Shown: piece after piece, positions 1-7,410 of the stretch
Numbering within the stretch: the first letter of the stretch is position 1
Layout of the letters: every line of letters begins with the position of its first letter
From: Acidobacteriota bacterium
GTDB lineage: Bacteria > Acidobacteriota > Polarisedimenticolia > QHYA01
Assembly: GCA_003223995.1 (NCBI GenBank)
Contig: QHYA01000189.1
Location: 1-17,268, forward strand
Length of the DNA stretch: 17,268 nt
Reading direction: 5' to 3'
Program-made: the position numbers and the translations under genes
Notes under the pieces: model-generated
Told to the model about the DNA's origin: nothing
Databases searched by the model: none
What the model saw: the letters and a program-made list of their open reading frames with translations, nothing else

Positions 1-12
1 AGAATGCGACGT

Positions 13-32
13 CCCCCACAGCCCCCCACAGC
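13..32. repeat. Two-copy 10-bp tandem repeat
   Basis: The unit cccccacagc occurs twice back to back just upstream of the first gene. Two copies of a C-rich decamer are the only unusual feature of the first 68 bases. No convincing promoter or Shine-Dalgarno sequence is visible there. Its role, if any, is unknown. Confidence 0.5.
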
Positions 33-68
33 CAAGGATCGGCCGCGCCGTCGTATCATGGCGGCGCC

Positions 69-1139
69 ATGCATGGGGGCTCGCGACACCGCAACATTCG
101 GACCCTCCTGCTCTACGCTCGCGCCGTGCTGACCGAGTTCCGCTGGACCCTGTCGGCCCTCGCGGCGGCCGTGCTCCTGGGCGGCCTTCTCTACCGGCTG
201 ACGCCGCACGCTCAACTGGGCGGCCGATCCCCGTCGCTTCTGATGTCGCTCTACAGCGCCTGGATGGCGCTCTTCGCCCAGCCCGTCTTCTCGCCGCCCG
301 CGACCTGGTACCTCTACGTGCTCTGCGGCTTCTATCCCCTACTCGGCTTCGGGCTCATCGGCGAGGGAGTGGTCCGGATCGGCTTCCTGATAGTGTCGAA
401 GCGCCACGGCGAAAAGGAGTGGATGAAGGTGAAGGCCTCTACAATGCGCGATCACGTCGTCCTCTGCGGTCTCGGGCATCTCGGCTACCGCGTGTTGAAG
501 CAGCTGCTCGCGAGCGGCGCCGAGGTGGTGGCGCTCGAGAAGGATCCGGACTGCCGCTTCCTACCCCAGGCGAAGGCCACGGGTGCCCCCGTCCTGCTGC
601 GCGACATGAAGGACGATCAGGCCCTCATGGAGGCAGGCGTCCCGCACTCCCGCTCGATAATCATTGCAACGAACGACGATATGGCCAACCTCGAGGTCGC
701 CCTCGACGCGCGGCGGATGAACCCGAAGGTCCGCGTGATCATGAGGCTGTTCGACCAGCAGATCGCCAGCAAGATCAAGGACGCCTTCCTCATCGACGAG
801 GCCTTCTCCTCCGCGGCCCTGGCCGCGCCCATGGTTGCCGCCATGGCCAGGGACGCCATGGTGCTGGCGTCCTTCGAGATTGAGGGGATGCTGTACTGGA
901 CGGCCCAGCTTCGCATCGAGCCCGGAAGCCACCTCGACGGCCGCTCCGTGGCGGAGGCGGAAGCGGAGCACGCCGCCAGGGTTCTTGCGCGGACCTCGGT
1001 CCGAGGGACGGCCGAGTCGCCGCCGTCCTCGGGCGCCGTTCTTGGCGCGGCCGACACGCTGCTCGTTCACGTCGCCGCCGAACGGTTCGACCGGCTCGCG
1101 GCCGACGCGCGAGGAGGGCTCGCTTCCGGGATCTCCTAA
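69..1139 (+). CDS. TrkA-N/RCK-domain membrane protein lacking a K+ selectivity filter
   Basis: Predicted inner-membrane protein with cytosolic NAD(H)-binding RCK (TrkA-N) and TrkA-C-like domains, the architecture of ligand-gated potassium channels. Two hydrophobic segments are visible (about residues 26-45 and 82-108), followed by the Rossmann motif CGLGHLG (133-139) with an acidic residue (E157) at the end of strand 2, typical of NAD binding. The C-terminal part (about 275-345) fits a degenerate TrkA-C domain. The loop between the two helices, where a channel carries its TVGYG filter, has no such motif, so the protein may not conduct K+ by the usual route. The ATG at 69 has no clear ribosome binding site, and the frame stays open to the window edge, so the true start may lie upstream. 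Family assignment is strong; channel activity is doubtful. Confidence 0.85.
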   Translation: MHGGSRHRNIRTLLLYARAVLTEFRWTLSALAAAVLLGGLLYRLTPHAQLGGRSPSLLMSLYSAWMALFAQPVFSPPATWYLYVLCGFYPLLGFGLIGEGVVRIGFLIVSKRHGEKEWMKVKASTMRDHVVLCGLGHLGYRVLKQLLASGAEVVALEKDPDCRFLPQAKATGAPVLLRDMKDDQALMEAGVPHSRSIIIATNDDMANLEVALDARRMNPKVRVIMRLFDQQIASKIKDAFLIDEAFSSAALAAPMVAAMARDAMVLASFEIEGMLYWTAQLRIEPGSHLDGRSVAEAEAEHAARVLARTSVRGTAESPPSSGAVLGAADTLLVHVAAERFDRLAADARGGLASGIS

Positions 1140-1258
1140 AGACCAGCCTTTCCCCTGCCGCGAGAGATCCCCCCATCGAGACCCGGCCCATCCCCTTCGC
1201 CGTCCAGGACGGAACAACCACCTCCAGCCCTCAAAGCGCGCAGCGGGGGCCTTGCGGG

Positions 1259-2359
1259 TCAGGGGCTGCGCTCGGCCCGGCGCTTGATGGCGTCCAGCCA
1301 GGCGTATCGGATGAGGGAGCTTCCCGGATAGATGATCCGCCAGTAGAGGCCGAACTTCCGCCGGGCGGAAGGGTCGGTGGCGAAGATGCGGGTCTCGGTG
1401 GTTGCTTCGGACCAGCCTCCGCCTACGTCTTTCACAATGAAGTTGGCAGCCACCTTGACATAGTCGGGACGATCGAAAGATCGGAACTCCTCCGGCGAAC
1501 CGACGCCGAGCCGCTCTCCGGTGTCCCTGCTGGCCCAGTAGCGATCGATGATCCCGAGGACGAGCTCCTGATCCGCTTCCTCCGAAAGGAGGAGGAAACC
1601 GGAGTGACGCAGCAAATCCAGCATCGGCAAGTTGGCCGATGACTCCCGGCCGGGTGCGAGGATCGTGAGCCTGTAGGAGGACCCGTCCTCGAGGGAGGCG
1701 AGCTCGATCCATGTGCCCAAGCTTTCCTCGCCGATCCTGAAAGTGGATCGACAGCATCCGTCTCGCGAGATCGGGGAGCCGCCTCTCTTCCGGATGGCGC
1801 CGTCGTAGGCTCGGAGGATCTCCGGGCCCGGCGCGGGCTTCTTGCCCTCCTGAAGCCGATACTCGATCGAGGTCAACCTCCCGGAGAGTCGCTTCGCTTC
1901 CCCCGGTCCCGGGCCGACAAGAAACTCATAGGAGCCGGGGTCCTTCTGATCGAAGACCGTCACGGAGTAACCCGGAAGAAGGGATGGGAGCCTCGACTTC
2001 ACGAAGAGACGCTCCGGAAGCTGCCGGATCCCCATCAGGGTGCGCAGGAATCGGATCTCGGCAGGGCGGACCTCCTTGATGGCGCGGAAGATGAGGGCGG
2101 GGGGAGCCTTGATCCGCCTGGAATGGAACTCGTGAAAGTGGTATGCGGGCATCACCTCGTCGATATGGGCGTGGGGTTGCGAGACCCGGATCAAGGGCGC
2201 CGGGAAGATGGCCCCCATGAAGCCCGAGGCGATTCCGGTCAGGAGAATGACGGCAGCGGCCCGGCGGGTCATGATTCTCAGAAACCGGAGCGGCTTGACG
2301 AGGCAGACGCATCCCAGAAGACAGAGCAGCAGACCGGCGTAAACGAGCAGGACGCCCAT
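1259..2359 (-). CDS. Membrane-anchored SRPBCC/START-like hypothetical protein
   Basis: Protein of 366 aa with two hydrophobic segments near the N-terminus (about residues 1-21 and 34-54) and a long soluble region. The stretch HSRRIKAPPALIFRAIKEV (79-97) looks like the first strand and helix of an SRPBCC/START-like ligand-binding fold, and the C-terminal part is rich in beta strands. I recall similar hypothetical proteins with the same 'RTLMGIR' and 'FGLYWR' signatures, but no known ligand. The start is well supported: AAGGAG lies nine bases before the ATG and sits inside the last codons of the small ORF upstream, so translation is probably coupled to it. It converges on the RCK gene, with a 119-bp gap between their stops. 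The biochemical role is unknown. Confidence 0.75.
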   Translation of the reverse strand: MGVLLVYAGLLLCLLGCVCLVKPLRFLRIMTRRAAAVILLTGIASGFMGAIFPAPLIRVSQPHAHIDEVMPAYHFHEFHSRRIKAPPALIFRAIKEVRPAEIRFLRTLMGIRQLPERLFVKSRLPSLLPGYSVTVFDQKDPGSYEFLVGPGPGEAKRLSGRLTSIEYRLQEGKKPAPGPEILRAYDGAIRKRGGSPISRDGCCRSTFRIGEESLGTWIELASLEDGSSYRLTILAPGRESSANLPMLDLLRHSGFLLLSEEADQELVLGIIDRYWASRDTGERLGVGSPEEFRSFDRPDYVKVAANFIVKDVGGGWSEATTETRIFATDPSARRKFGLYWRIIYPGSSLIRYAWLDAIKRRAERSP

Positions 2360-2365
2360 TGAACC

Positions 2366-2494
2366 TCACTCCTTCTTGATCATGGGCTCGAAGTCACGCG
2401 AATAGGAAGTGATGCCGTCCATCTCCGCGGCATCATAGACGCGGCAAACGTTCGGGTGGAGATACGCCGCCTCGTCAGCGTATGGACACCACAT
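2366..2494 (-). CDS. Small ORF (42 aa) heading the SRPBCC-like gene
   Basis: This short frame runs from an ATG with an AGGAG motif eight bases upstream to a TGA six bases before the ATG of the SRPBCC-like gene. The product starts MWCPYADEAAYLHP and ends DFEPMIKKE. It has two cysteines 13 residues apart (positions 3 and 17), a histidine between them and no membrane segment, so it would be cytosolic. The final codons AAG AAG GAG double as the Shine-Dalgarno of the next gene, as expected for a translationally coupled leader gene. I do not recognise the family. It could be a metal-binding microprotein or a leader peptide. Support is the paired ribosome binding sites and the spacing, not homology. 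Confidence 0.55.
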   Translation of the reverse strand: MWCPYADEAAYLHPNVCRVYDAAEMDGITSYSRDFEPMIKKE

Positions 2495-2530
2495 GAGCTA
2501 AACTCCTGGCTCGAGGCAGTGCTCCGGTTA

Positions 2531-2554
2531 CTTGTCACCCGGCTTGTCACCCGG
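2531..2554. repeat. Perfect 12-bp tandem duplication in divergent promoter region
   Basis: The 12-mer cttgtcacccgg is repeated twice with no gap, between the divergent small ORF (-) and modA (+). It may be a regulator half-site duplication or a chance slippage event. It does not resemble the enterobacterial ModE box. Confidence 0.6.
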
Positions 2555-2617
2555 GATTCCTCGGGGGGATTCTGAGGAACAAGTGCAGGAGCTTCCACGG
2601 CAAGCCAGTCACCAGCC

Positions 2618-3496
2618 ATGCTGAACGCCGTCGCGATCCTGTTGCTATCCGGTCTGATCGGTGGTCTGGAACAATCTGGCGCCGCACGACCCCCGGCGGT
2701 GGCCGTGTCTTCGGAGGGACCTCCCGGACCGCCTTCACCGGCGATGGGGCGAAGCGAGGGGAGTCCTGGACTGCCTAGACCGGAGACGACGGGGCGAACC
2801 GAGATCCTGGTCGCGGCCGCAGTCAGCCTGAAGGAGGTCCTCGATGAGGCCGCTGCGCGGTTCGAGATGGAGCGTCCGGACGTCGGCGTCGCCCTTGATT
2901 TCGCGGCCTCCGGGATTCTCCTGAAGCAGATCGAGCAGGGCGCACCCGTGGACCTCTTCATCAGCGCCTCTGCTTCGGAGATCGACCATCTCGAGAAGGA
3001 GGGGCTCATCGCGGCAGGCAGCCGGAAGACCCTGGCATCCAACAGCCTGGTTGCAATCGTGCCGACCGGCTCCGTGCCGCCGGCATCACTCGCCCGCCTC
3101 GCTGAGAATCGCTTCGACCGGATCGCCGTGGGGAACCCTAGCACGGTTCCCGCGGGCCGGTACGCCCGGGAAGCTCTCGCTTCACTGGGGCTGCTGGAGA
3201 CCCTGCGGCCTCGCTTCGTGTTCGGCGAGAGCGTCCGGCAGGTGCTGGAGTACGTCGCGCGCGGTGAAGCCTCGGCGGGGCTCGTCTACGGAAGCGACGC
3301 CAGGACGGCCGAGGGGAGGATCGTCCTTGGCGCAAAAGCCCCCCCTGAATCACATTCCCCGATCCTGTATCAAAGCGCGATCCCATCCGCAGCGCCCCAT
3401 GCCGCCATTGTGAACGAGTTCCTGGAATTTCTCCTATCCGGCGGCGCGCAGCGGCTCTTTCTCTCGCACGGCTTTCTCCCTCCCCCGGCCCGATGA
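2618..3496 (+). CDS. modA: Molybdate ABC transporter substrate-binding protein ModA
   Basis: Periplasmic component of the molybdate/tungstate importer; it captures the oxyanion and delivers it to ModBC. An N-terminal hydrophobic segment (about 1-20) fits a signal peptide. It is followed by an unusually long Pro/Gly-rich linker up to about residue 60, then the ModA core: ILVAAAVSLKEVLDEAAARF (63-82), FAASGILLKQIEQGAPVDLF (95-114), GNPSTVPAGRYA (172-183) and GEASAGLVYGSDA (216-228). The serines at 70 and 98 lie where ModA proteins contact the anion. The ATG at 2618 has only a distant AGGAG upstream, so the start is moderately sure. The stop overlaps modB by four bases (ATGA), indicating an operon. 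Tungstate or another oxyanion cannot be excluded from sequence. Confidence 0.93.
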   Translation: MLNAVAILLLSGLIGGLEQSGAARPPAVAVSSEGPPGPPSPAMGRSEGSPGLPRPETTGRTEILVAAAVSLKEVLDEAAARFEMERPDVGVALDFAASGILLKQIEQGAPVDLFISASASEIDHLEKEGLIAAGSRKTLASNSLVAIVPTGSVPPASLARLAENRFDRIAVGNPSTVPAGRYAREALASLGLLETLRPRFVFGESVRQVLEYVARGEASAGLVYGSDARTAEGRIVLGAKAPPESHSPILYQSAIPSAAPHAAIVNEFLEFLLSGGAQRLFLSHGFLPPPAR

Positions 3497-4149
3497 TCCT
3501 GCCGGCACTCCGGCTCTCGCTGCTTGTCTCGCTCCAGGCGACGCTGCTCGTCGCTCTGGCAGGGACGGGGGCGGGCTGGCTGCTGGCGCGCAGGCAGTTC
3601 CGCGGGCGGGAAGTCCTCGATGCTCTTTTCAACCTCCCGCTCGTGCTTCCGCCGACGGTCACGGGTTACTACCTGTTGCTGCTGATCGGCAGGCGAGGGC
3701 CGATCGGGGGGCCTCTCCTCCGGCTCACGGGTCTGTCGCTCACCTTCACCTTGGCGGCCTGCGTTCTGGCTGCCTCGGTGATGGCCTTTCCTTTGATGGC
3801 TCGCTCGGCGAGGGTCGCTTTCGAGGAGTTGGACCGAAGGCACGAGATCGCCGCCGCGACGCTGGGCCACGGGCCGGCCTCCGCGTTCTTCCGCGTGGCC
3901 GTTCCGCTGGCGCGCCGCGGGCTCGCGGCGGGCGTGGTGCTCTCCTTCGCCCGCGCCCTGGGAGAGTTCGGGGCCACTCTCATGGTCGCGGGGAACATCC
4001 CGGGGCGGACCCAGACCCTCCCCCTGGCCGTTTACGAGGCAGTCTTCTCCGGCCAGGACGCCAGGGCCGCGGTTCTCGCCTTGCTGCTGACGGCTGTGTC
4101 GGTGGCAGCGATGCTGGCGGTCGGAAGTCTGGGCCGATGGAAACCTTGA
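3493..4149 (+). CDS. modB: Molybdate ABC transporter permease ModB
   Basis: Inner-membrane permease of the molybdate importer, 218 aa, a usual length for ModB. Five or six hydrophobic helices are visible. The ModB-typical stretch LPLVLPPTVTGYYLLLL lies at 48-64, and the cytoplasmic EAA loop that contacts the ATPase is at about 118-140 (EIAAATLGHGPASAFFRVAV). The conserved C-terminal motif EFGATLMVAGNIPGRTQTLP is at 158-177. The start overlaps the modA stop by four bases and the 3' end overlaps modC by 13 bases, so the three subunits are very probably made together in fixed ratio. Confidence 0.95.
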   Translation: MILPALRLSLLVSLQATLLVALAGTGAGWLLARRQFRGREVLDALFNLPLVLPPTVTGYYLLLLIGRRGPIGGPLLRLTGLSLTFTLAACVLAASVMAFPLMARSARVAFEELDRRHEIAAATLGHGPASAFFRVAVPLARRGLAAGVVLSFARALGEFGATLMVAGNIPGRTQTLPLAVYEAVFSGQDARAAVLALLLTAVSVAAMLAVGSLGRWKP

Positions 4150-5225
4150 AGGGGTTCGATGTCGAGATCGAGCTGGAGCTGGTTTCACCGGATAGCACGC
4201 GGTTCCGGCTCGAGGCTCGGCTGCGGACCTCCTGCGGCATCACGGTGCTGTTCGGACCGAGCGGAGCCGGCAAGAGCACGCTCCTGCTGGCCATGCTCGG
4301 GTCGCTGCGACCCGCCAGGGGCCGCATCGGTATCGCCGGGCGCACCGTCTTCGACGCCGCGGCCGGAATGGACCTGCCCGTGAGGGAGCGGCGCGTGGGC
4401 ATCGTCTTCCAGGACGCTCTCCTCTTCCCCCATCTCGACGCTCTCGGGAACGTCGCCTTCGGTCTGCGAGGGAAGGACCGCCGGGACCGCGCGGAGGGGA
4501 TGCTGCGCCGGATGGAAGCCGGAGCCCTCGCGCGGCGGAGACCTTCGGAACTGTCCGGCGGAGAGAGGCAGCGGGTCGCCTTCGCGAGAGCTCTCGCGGC
4601 CCGCCCCGCGGCGCTTCTGCTCGACGAGCCGTTCTCGGCCCTCGACGCTCCTTCGCGGCAGGGGCTCGGATCGCTGCTGATCGAGCTTCAGGCGGAGATG
4701 GAAATCCCCTTCCTTCACGTGACCCACGACCTCGGGGAGGCGCTCCGTCTCGGAAGAGAGATCGCCATCATGGACGCGGGGCGTATCGTGCAGAGCGGCC
4801 CGGTGGATTCGATCTTCTCCGCGCCCTCCCCCGCCGCCACCCGCTCCCTGGGGTCGGAGAACGTCTTCACGGCCACCATCGTGCGTCACTTCCCGCAGGA
4901 AGGATTCAGCGAGGTGGACCTCGGCGGGACGCGCGCCGAGACCGGCCTTCTCGACCTTCCGCCCGGCAGCCGCGTGCCCCTCGGCCTGCGCGCCGAGGAC
5001 GTGCTGCTCGCCCTCGAGGAGATCCGCACAACGAGCGCCAGGAACGTCATCCGCGGCACCGTGGAGCAGGTTGACCGGCGCGGTCCCACGGTCGAAGCGC
5101 GCGTGCTCACGCCGGCCCTCTTCCGTGTCATCGTCACGGCGGCCGCGGCTCGCGAGCTGCGACTGTCCGCCGGGCAGCAGGTCTTCCTTCTTATCAAGGC
5201 TCACGCCTTTCACAGGCTGACCTGA
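4137..5225 (+). CDS. modC: Molybdate ABC transporter ATP-binding protein ModC
   Basis: Cytoplasmic ATPase that powers molybdate import through ModB. All ABC motifs are present: Walker A GPSGAGKST (40-48), Q-loop Q92, signature LSGGERQR (139-146), Walker B ALLLDEP (159-165) and the switch histidine H197 in HVTHD. The C-terminal region (about 295-360) fits a TOBE/Mop-like domain, which in ModC proteins can bind molybdate and lower ATPase activity when the cell is replete. At 362 aa it is full length. It overlaps modB by 13 bases and is followed after 38 bp by a porin gene on the same strand. Confidence 0.95.
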   Translation: METLKGFDVEIELELVSPDSTRFRLEARLRTSCGITVLFGPSGAGKSTLLLAMLGSLRPARGRIGIAGRTVFDAAAGMDLPVRERRVGIVFQDALLFPHLDALGNVAFGLRGKDRRDRAEGMLRRMEAGALARRRPSELSGGERQRVAFARALAARPAALLLDEPFSALDAPSRQGLGSLLIELQAEMEIPFLHVTHDLGEALRLGREIAIMDAGRIVQSGPVDSIFSAPSPAATRSLGSENVFTATIVRHFPQEGFSEVDLGGTRAETGLLDLPPGSRVPLGLRAEDVLLALEEIRTTSARNVIRGTVEQVDRRGPTVEARVLTPALFRVIVTAAAARELRLSAGQQVFLLIKAHAFHRLT

Positions 5226-5263
5226 ACCCTTGCCTCCTGGACCCCCAGTGGAGGAGCCGCAAG

Positions 5264-6511
5264 ATGCTCATGCGAAACTGGATCATGACCTCGGCTTCCA
5301 TTGTCTGTGCCGCCTTCGTCCTGGCAGGGGCACCCCCCGCCTCGATCGCCACTGCCGGCGAGGTCGAAACCGACATGTCCCAGGGCGCCGTCACCTTCCG
5401 CTCCGGTGACAACAGCCTGACCCTCGGTGGGGACATCTGGATCCGGTGGACCGGCGATGACAAGGAGAAGTTCGACACCGACACCTCCGGAAGCGGGGTC
5501 GGAAAAGCGGATGGCTTCTCCAACTCCTTCAGCATCCCCCGCGTGCGGCCCTATATCCAGGGGACCATGTGGAGGCCATGGCTGAGGTACCGCTTCGAGT
5601 TCGAGCTGTCCAGCACGAGCGGCGAAGGCTCCAGCAAGATCAAGGACGGCTATCTCGAAGTCACCCGCTTTCCCCTGCTCGATGTGAAAGCGGGGCAGTT
5701 CAAGGCCCCCTTCAGCCTGCAGGAGCTGACCTCTCCGACGCGCCTGGAGTTCGTGGACACGGCCATCACCAACCTGAAGTACGCCGTGGGGCGGGACGTG
5801 GGGGTCATGCTGGGAGGGCTCACCGGGAAGAAGAGGTTCGGCTATTCCGTGGGGGTCTTCAACGGCGGAGGAGAATCCCGCCGCCAGGAGGACCAAGGGC
5901 TCCTCTATGTCGGAAGGATCTGGCTCGACCCGCTCGGCGAGTACAAGCTCTCGGAGTCTCCCGTGGACAATCCCGATACGACCATCCTTCACGCCGGCCT
6001 GGCGGCGCGGACTGGAGAGGCGATCAGGGGAACAGCCACGCCCGGGGTGTTCCAGAACCCCGACAACGAGACCGCCTACAACCTGGAGATGGCGTGGCGG
6101 TACAGGCGCCTGTTCGCGACGGGGGAGTACTTCCGCATGGTGGACGCGCAGAAAAACCCCGTTCAAGGGCCCGACATCATCTCGACGGGCTGGCATGCGC
6201 AGCTCGGCGCCATGGTCCTCGCGCGCGTCTGGGAGATCGCCCTCCGCTATGCCGAGATCGATCCGGACAGGGGAATGATGCATGACAAGCTCTCGGAGGC
6301 GCGGATCGCGACGACATATTTCTGGAGAGGGCACAATCTGAAGCTCATGTTCGACGCGGGCGAGATCCGCTACGGATCGAGCTTCGGGAGCTTGCCGGCC
6401 CTCGCCGTGAGAGACCTGCCTTCTCTCGCAGCGCCGCTCGGCTCCCGCCTTGGCGGGCCGAGGCGCTACACCGACTGGCAGTACCGGATGCAGTTCCAGC
6501 TTGCCTTCTGA
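5264..6511 (+). CDS. Phosphate-selective porin O/P (OprO/OprP)-type outer-membrane porin
   Basis: Predicted outer-membrane beta-barrel channel of 415 aa. A signal peptide covers about residues 1-32 (hydrophobic core IVCAAFVLAGAPPASIATA). The mature part alternates aromatic and polar residues as in barrel strands, contains LDVKAGQFKAPFSLQELTSP (a hallmark stretch of OprO/P-like porins), and ends in phenylalanine (QFQLAF), the usual BAM-recognition end. The start is set by GGAGGA eight bases before the ATG. It lies 38 bp behind modC on the same strand, which suggests an outer-membrane entry route for molybdate or a related oxyanion. The substrate is an inference from position; the family includes phosphate and polyphosphate channels. 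Confidence 0.88.
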   Translation: MLMRNWIMTSASIVCAAFVLAGAPPASIATAGEVETDMSQGAVTFRSGDNSLTLGGDIWIRWTGDDKEKFDTDTSGSGVGKADGFSNSFSIPRVRPYIQGTMWRPWLRYRFEFELSSTSGEGSSKIKDGYLEVTRFPLLDVKAGQFKAPFSLQELTSPTRLEFVDTAITNLKYAVGRDVGVMLGGLTGKKRFGYSVGVFNGGGESRRQEDQGLLYVGRIWLDPLGEYKLSESPVDNPDTTILHAGLAARTGEAIRGTATPGVFQNPDNETAYNLEMAWRYRRLFATGEYFRMVDAQKNPVQGPDIISTGWHAQLGAMVLARVWEIALRYAEIDPDRGMMHDKLSEARIATTYFWRGHNLKLMFDAGEIRYGSSFGSLPALAVRDLPSLAAPLGSRLGGPRRYTDWQYRMQFQLAF

Positions 6512-6616
6512 TGGGTTTGCCGGACGATCCGGTCGCCGTCCGAGGGCTCCTCAGGCGTCCCCGTAGCGGGCCGGCTGACGGATCTGGGGCTCTTCCCCCC
6601 CACGCCCGTTTCGTTG

Positions 6617-6726
6617 CCGGCTCTCCAGCCGGGCACTAGATTTGCCTGAGTCCAGTCAGGCTTGGCGGGAAGGAGCCCGAGGGTAGTCCGTGCCAGTCGC
6701 TGGGAGCGGTGTGGTGCGACACGGAC
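6617..6726 (+). other. Hairpin-rich leader upstream of the RedB-like gene
   Basis: The 257 bases between the porin stop and the RedB-like start hold no convincing gene but several stems. CCGGCT/AGCCGG around a 4-base loop lies at 6617-6632. GCCTGA/TCAGGC around a 6-base loop lies at 6644-6661. A long-range stem GTCCGTG (6686-6692) with CACGGAC (6720-6726) encloses a small CCAG/CTGG hairpin at 6693-6703. No T-tract follows, so these are poor intrinsic terminators. They may form a structured 5' leader. I do not recognise a known riboswitch class. Confidence 0.35.
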
Positions 6727-6768
6727 CGCGCGCCCCCTCCGATCGGCCCGCGACATCGGACAAAAAGC

Positions 6769-7398
6769 ATGAACACGACTCTCCCGCGGCGCCGTCCCTG
6801 GTCTGCCATCCTCCTCGCGTGCTGGGCGATCGGCGTGGCCGGCGGGATAACGGCCCTCGCCCGGTATTCTCTTGCTCCCGGTGTCTCCGCTCAGCCTCCT
6901 ACTCGCTGGCCCTCTCGCAGCCGGATCGAGCGTCTTCCGGGCAGGGCGGAACTCGTGATGCTGGCCCACCCGCGATGCCCTTGCACCCGGGCGAGCGTGC
7001 GGGAGCTGGATGCGCTGATGGCGCGCTGCCAGGGACTGCTGCATGCCGACGTCCTTTTCCTTCTGCCGGCGGGTGAGCCCGAAGGCTGGGCGAGGAGCGA
7101 CCTCTGGGCGAGCGCGAAAGCGATCCCCGGAGTCGCGGTGATGGGGGATGAGGGAGGACGGGAGGCGAAGCTCTTCGGCGCCGCGACGTCTGGACAGGTC
7201 CTTCTTTACGGGCGGGAAGGGAACCTCCTCTTTGGAGGAGGAATAACTCCCGCGCGAGGCCACTCCGGTGACAACGCGGGGAAGCTGGCTATCGTCTCTC
7301 TCCTCACGTCGGGGCATGCAAGTACAAAGGAGACAGCCGTCTTCGGATGTTCCCTCTTCGAGCCCTTTCTTCCCGCCCAGGAGCCGAGACATGGATGA
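6769..7398 (+). CDS. RedB-like membrane-anchored thioredoxin-fold protein with CPC motif
   Basis: Protein of 209 aa with one N-terminal membrane anchor (about 11-32), so the body is probably periplasmic. The segment ELVMLAHPRCPCTRASVREL (61-80) looks like the first strand and redox helix of a thioredoxin-like fold, with Cys70-Pro-Cys72 in place of CxxC. A conserved glycine-rich region (GGGITPARGHSGDN, 156-169) and a lone Cys194 in VFGCSLFEP follow. I recall similar proteins annotated RedB. The ATG at 6769 is preferred because it places the anchor at the N-terminus; an upstream start at 6709 is possible. Its stop overlaps by eight bases the ATG at 7391 that once began the sensor kinase gene, so the pair was probably translationally coupled. 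A thiol redox or thiol-sensing role in that signalling pathway is an inference. Confidence 0.72.
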   Translation: MNTTLPRRRPWSAILLACWAIGVAGGITALARYSLAPGVSAQPPTRWPSRSRIERLPGRAELVMLAHPRCPCTRASVRELDALMARCQGLLHADVLFLLPAGEPEGWARSDLWASAKAIPGVAVMGDEGGREAKLFGAATSGQVLLYGREGNLLFGGGITPARGHSGDNAGKLAIVSLLTSGHASTKETAVFGCSLFEPFLPAQEPRHG

Positions 7399-7410
7399 GA
7401 TCGAGCGGGA
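7391..7410 (+). pseudogene. Orphaned 5' end of the split hybrid histidine kinase gene
   Basis: A well-placed start site (AGGAG eight bases before ATG at 7391, overlapping the RedB-like stop) encodes only MDEIER before the frame runs into sequence antisense to a membrane domain. The missing continuation (RILKRTDRLFAGF) is found on the minus strand just inside the far junction near 8095. The plus-strand frame read onward from here is charged, low in hydrophobicity and looks like antisense. This is best read as the original first codons of the kinase. Confidence 0.55.

Noticed and set aside
1238..1271. GCGCAG/CTGCGC stem as shared terminator of convergent genes
   Set aside because: The loop is about 22 bases, the stem is short and it runs into the coding end of the minus-strand gene; chance pairing is likely in such GC-rich DNA.
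561..1757. Long minus-strand open frame across the RCK gene and beyond
   Set aside because: It is antisense to two well-supported genes and its product is low-complexity and Arg/Gly-rich, a common by-product of GC-rich coding DNA.
6617..6726. Cobalamin or other known riboswitch
   Set aside because: I could not find the expected conserved boxes, and only simple stems are visible.
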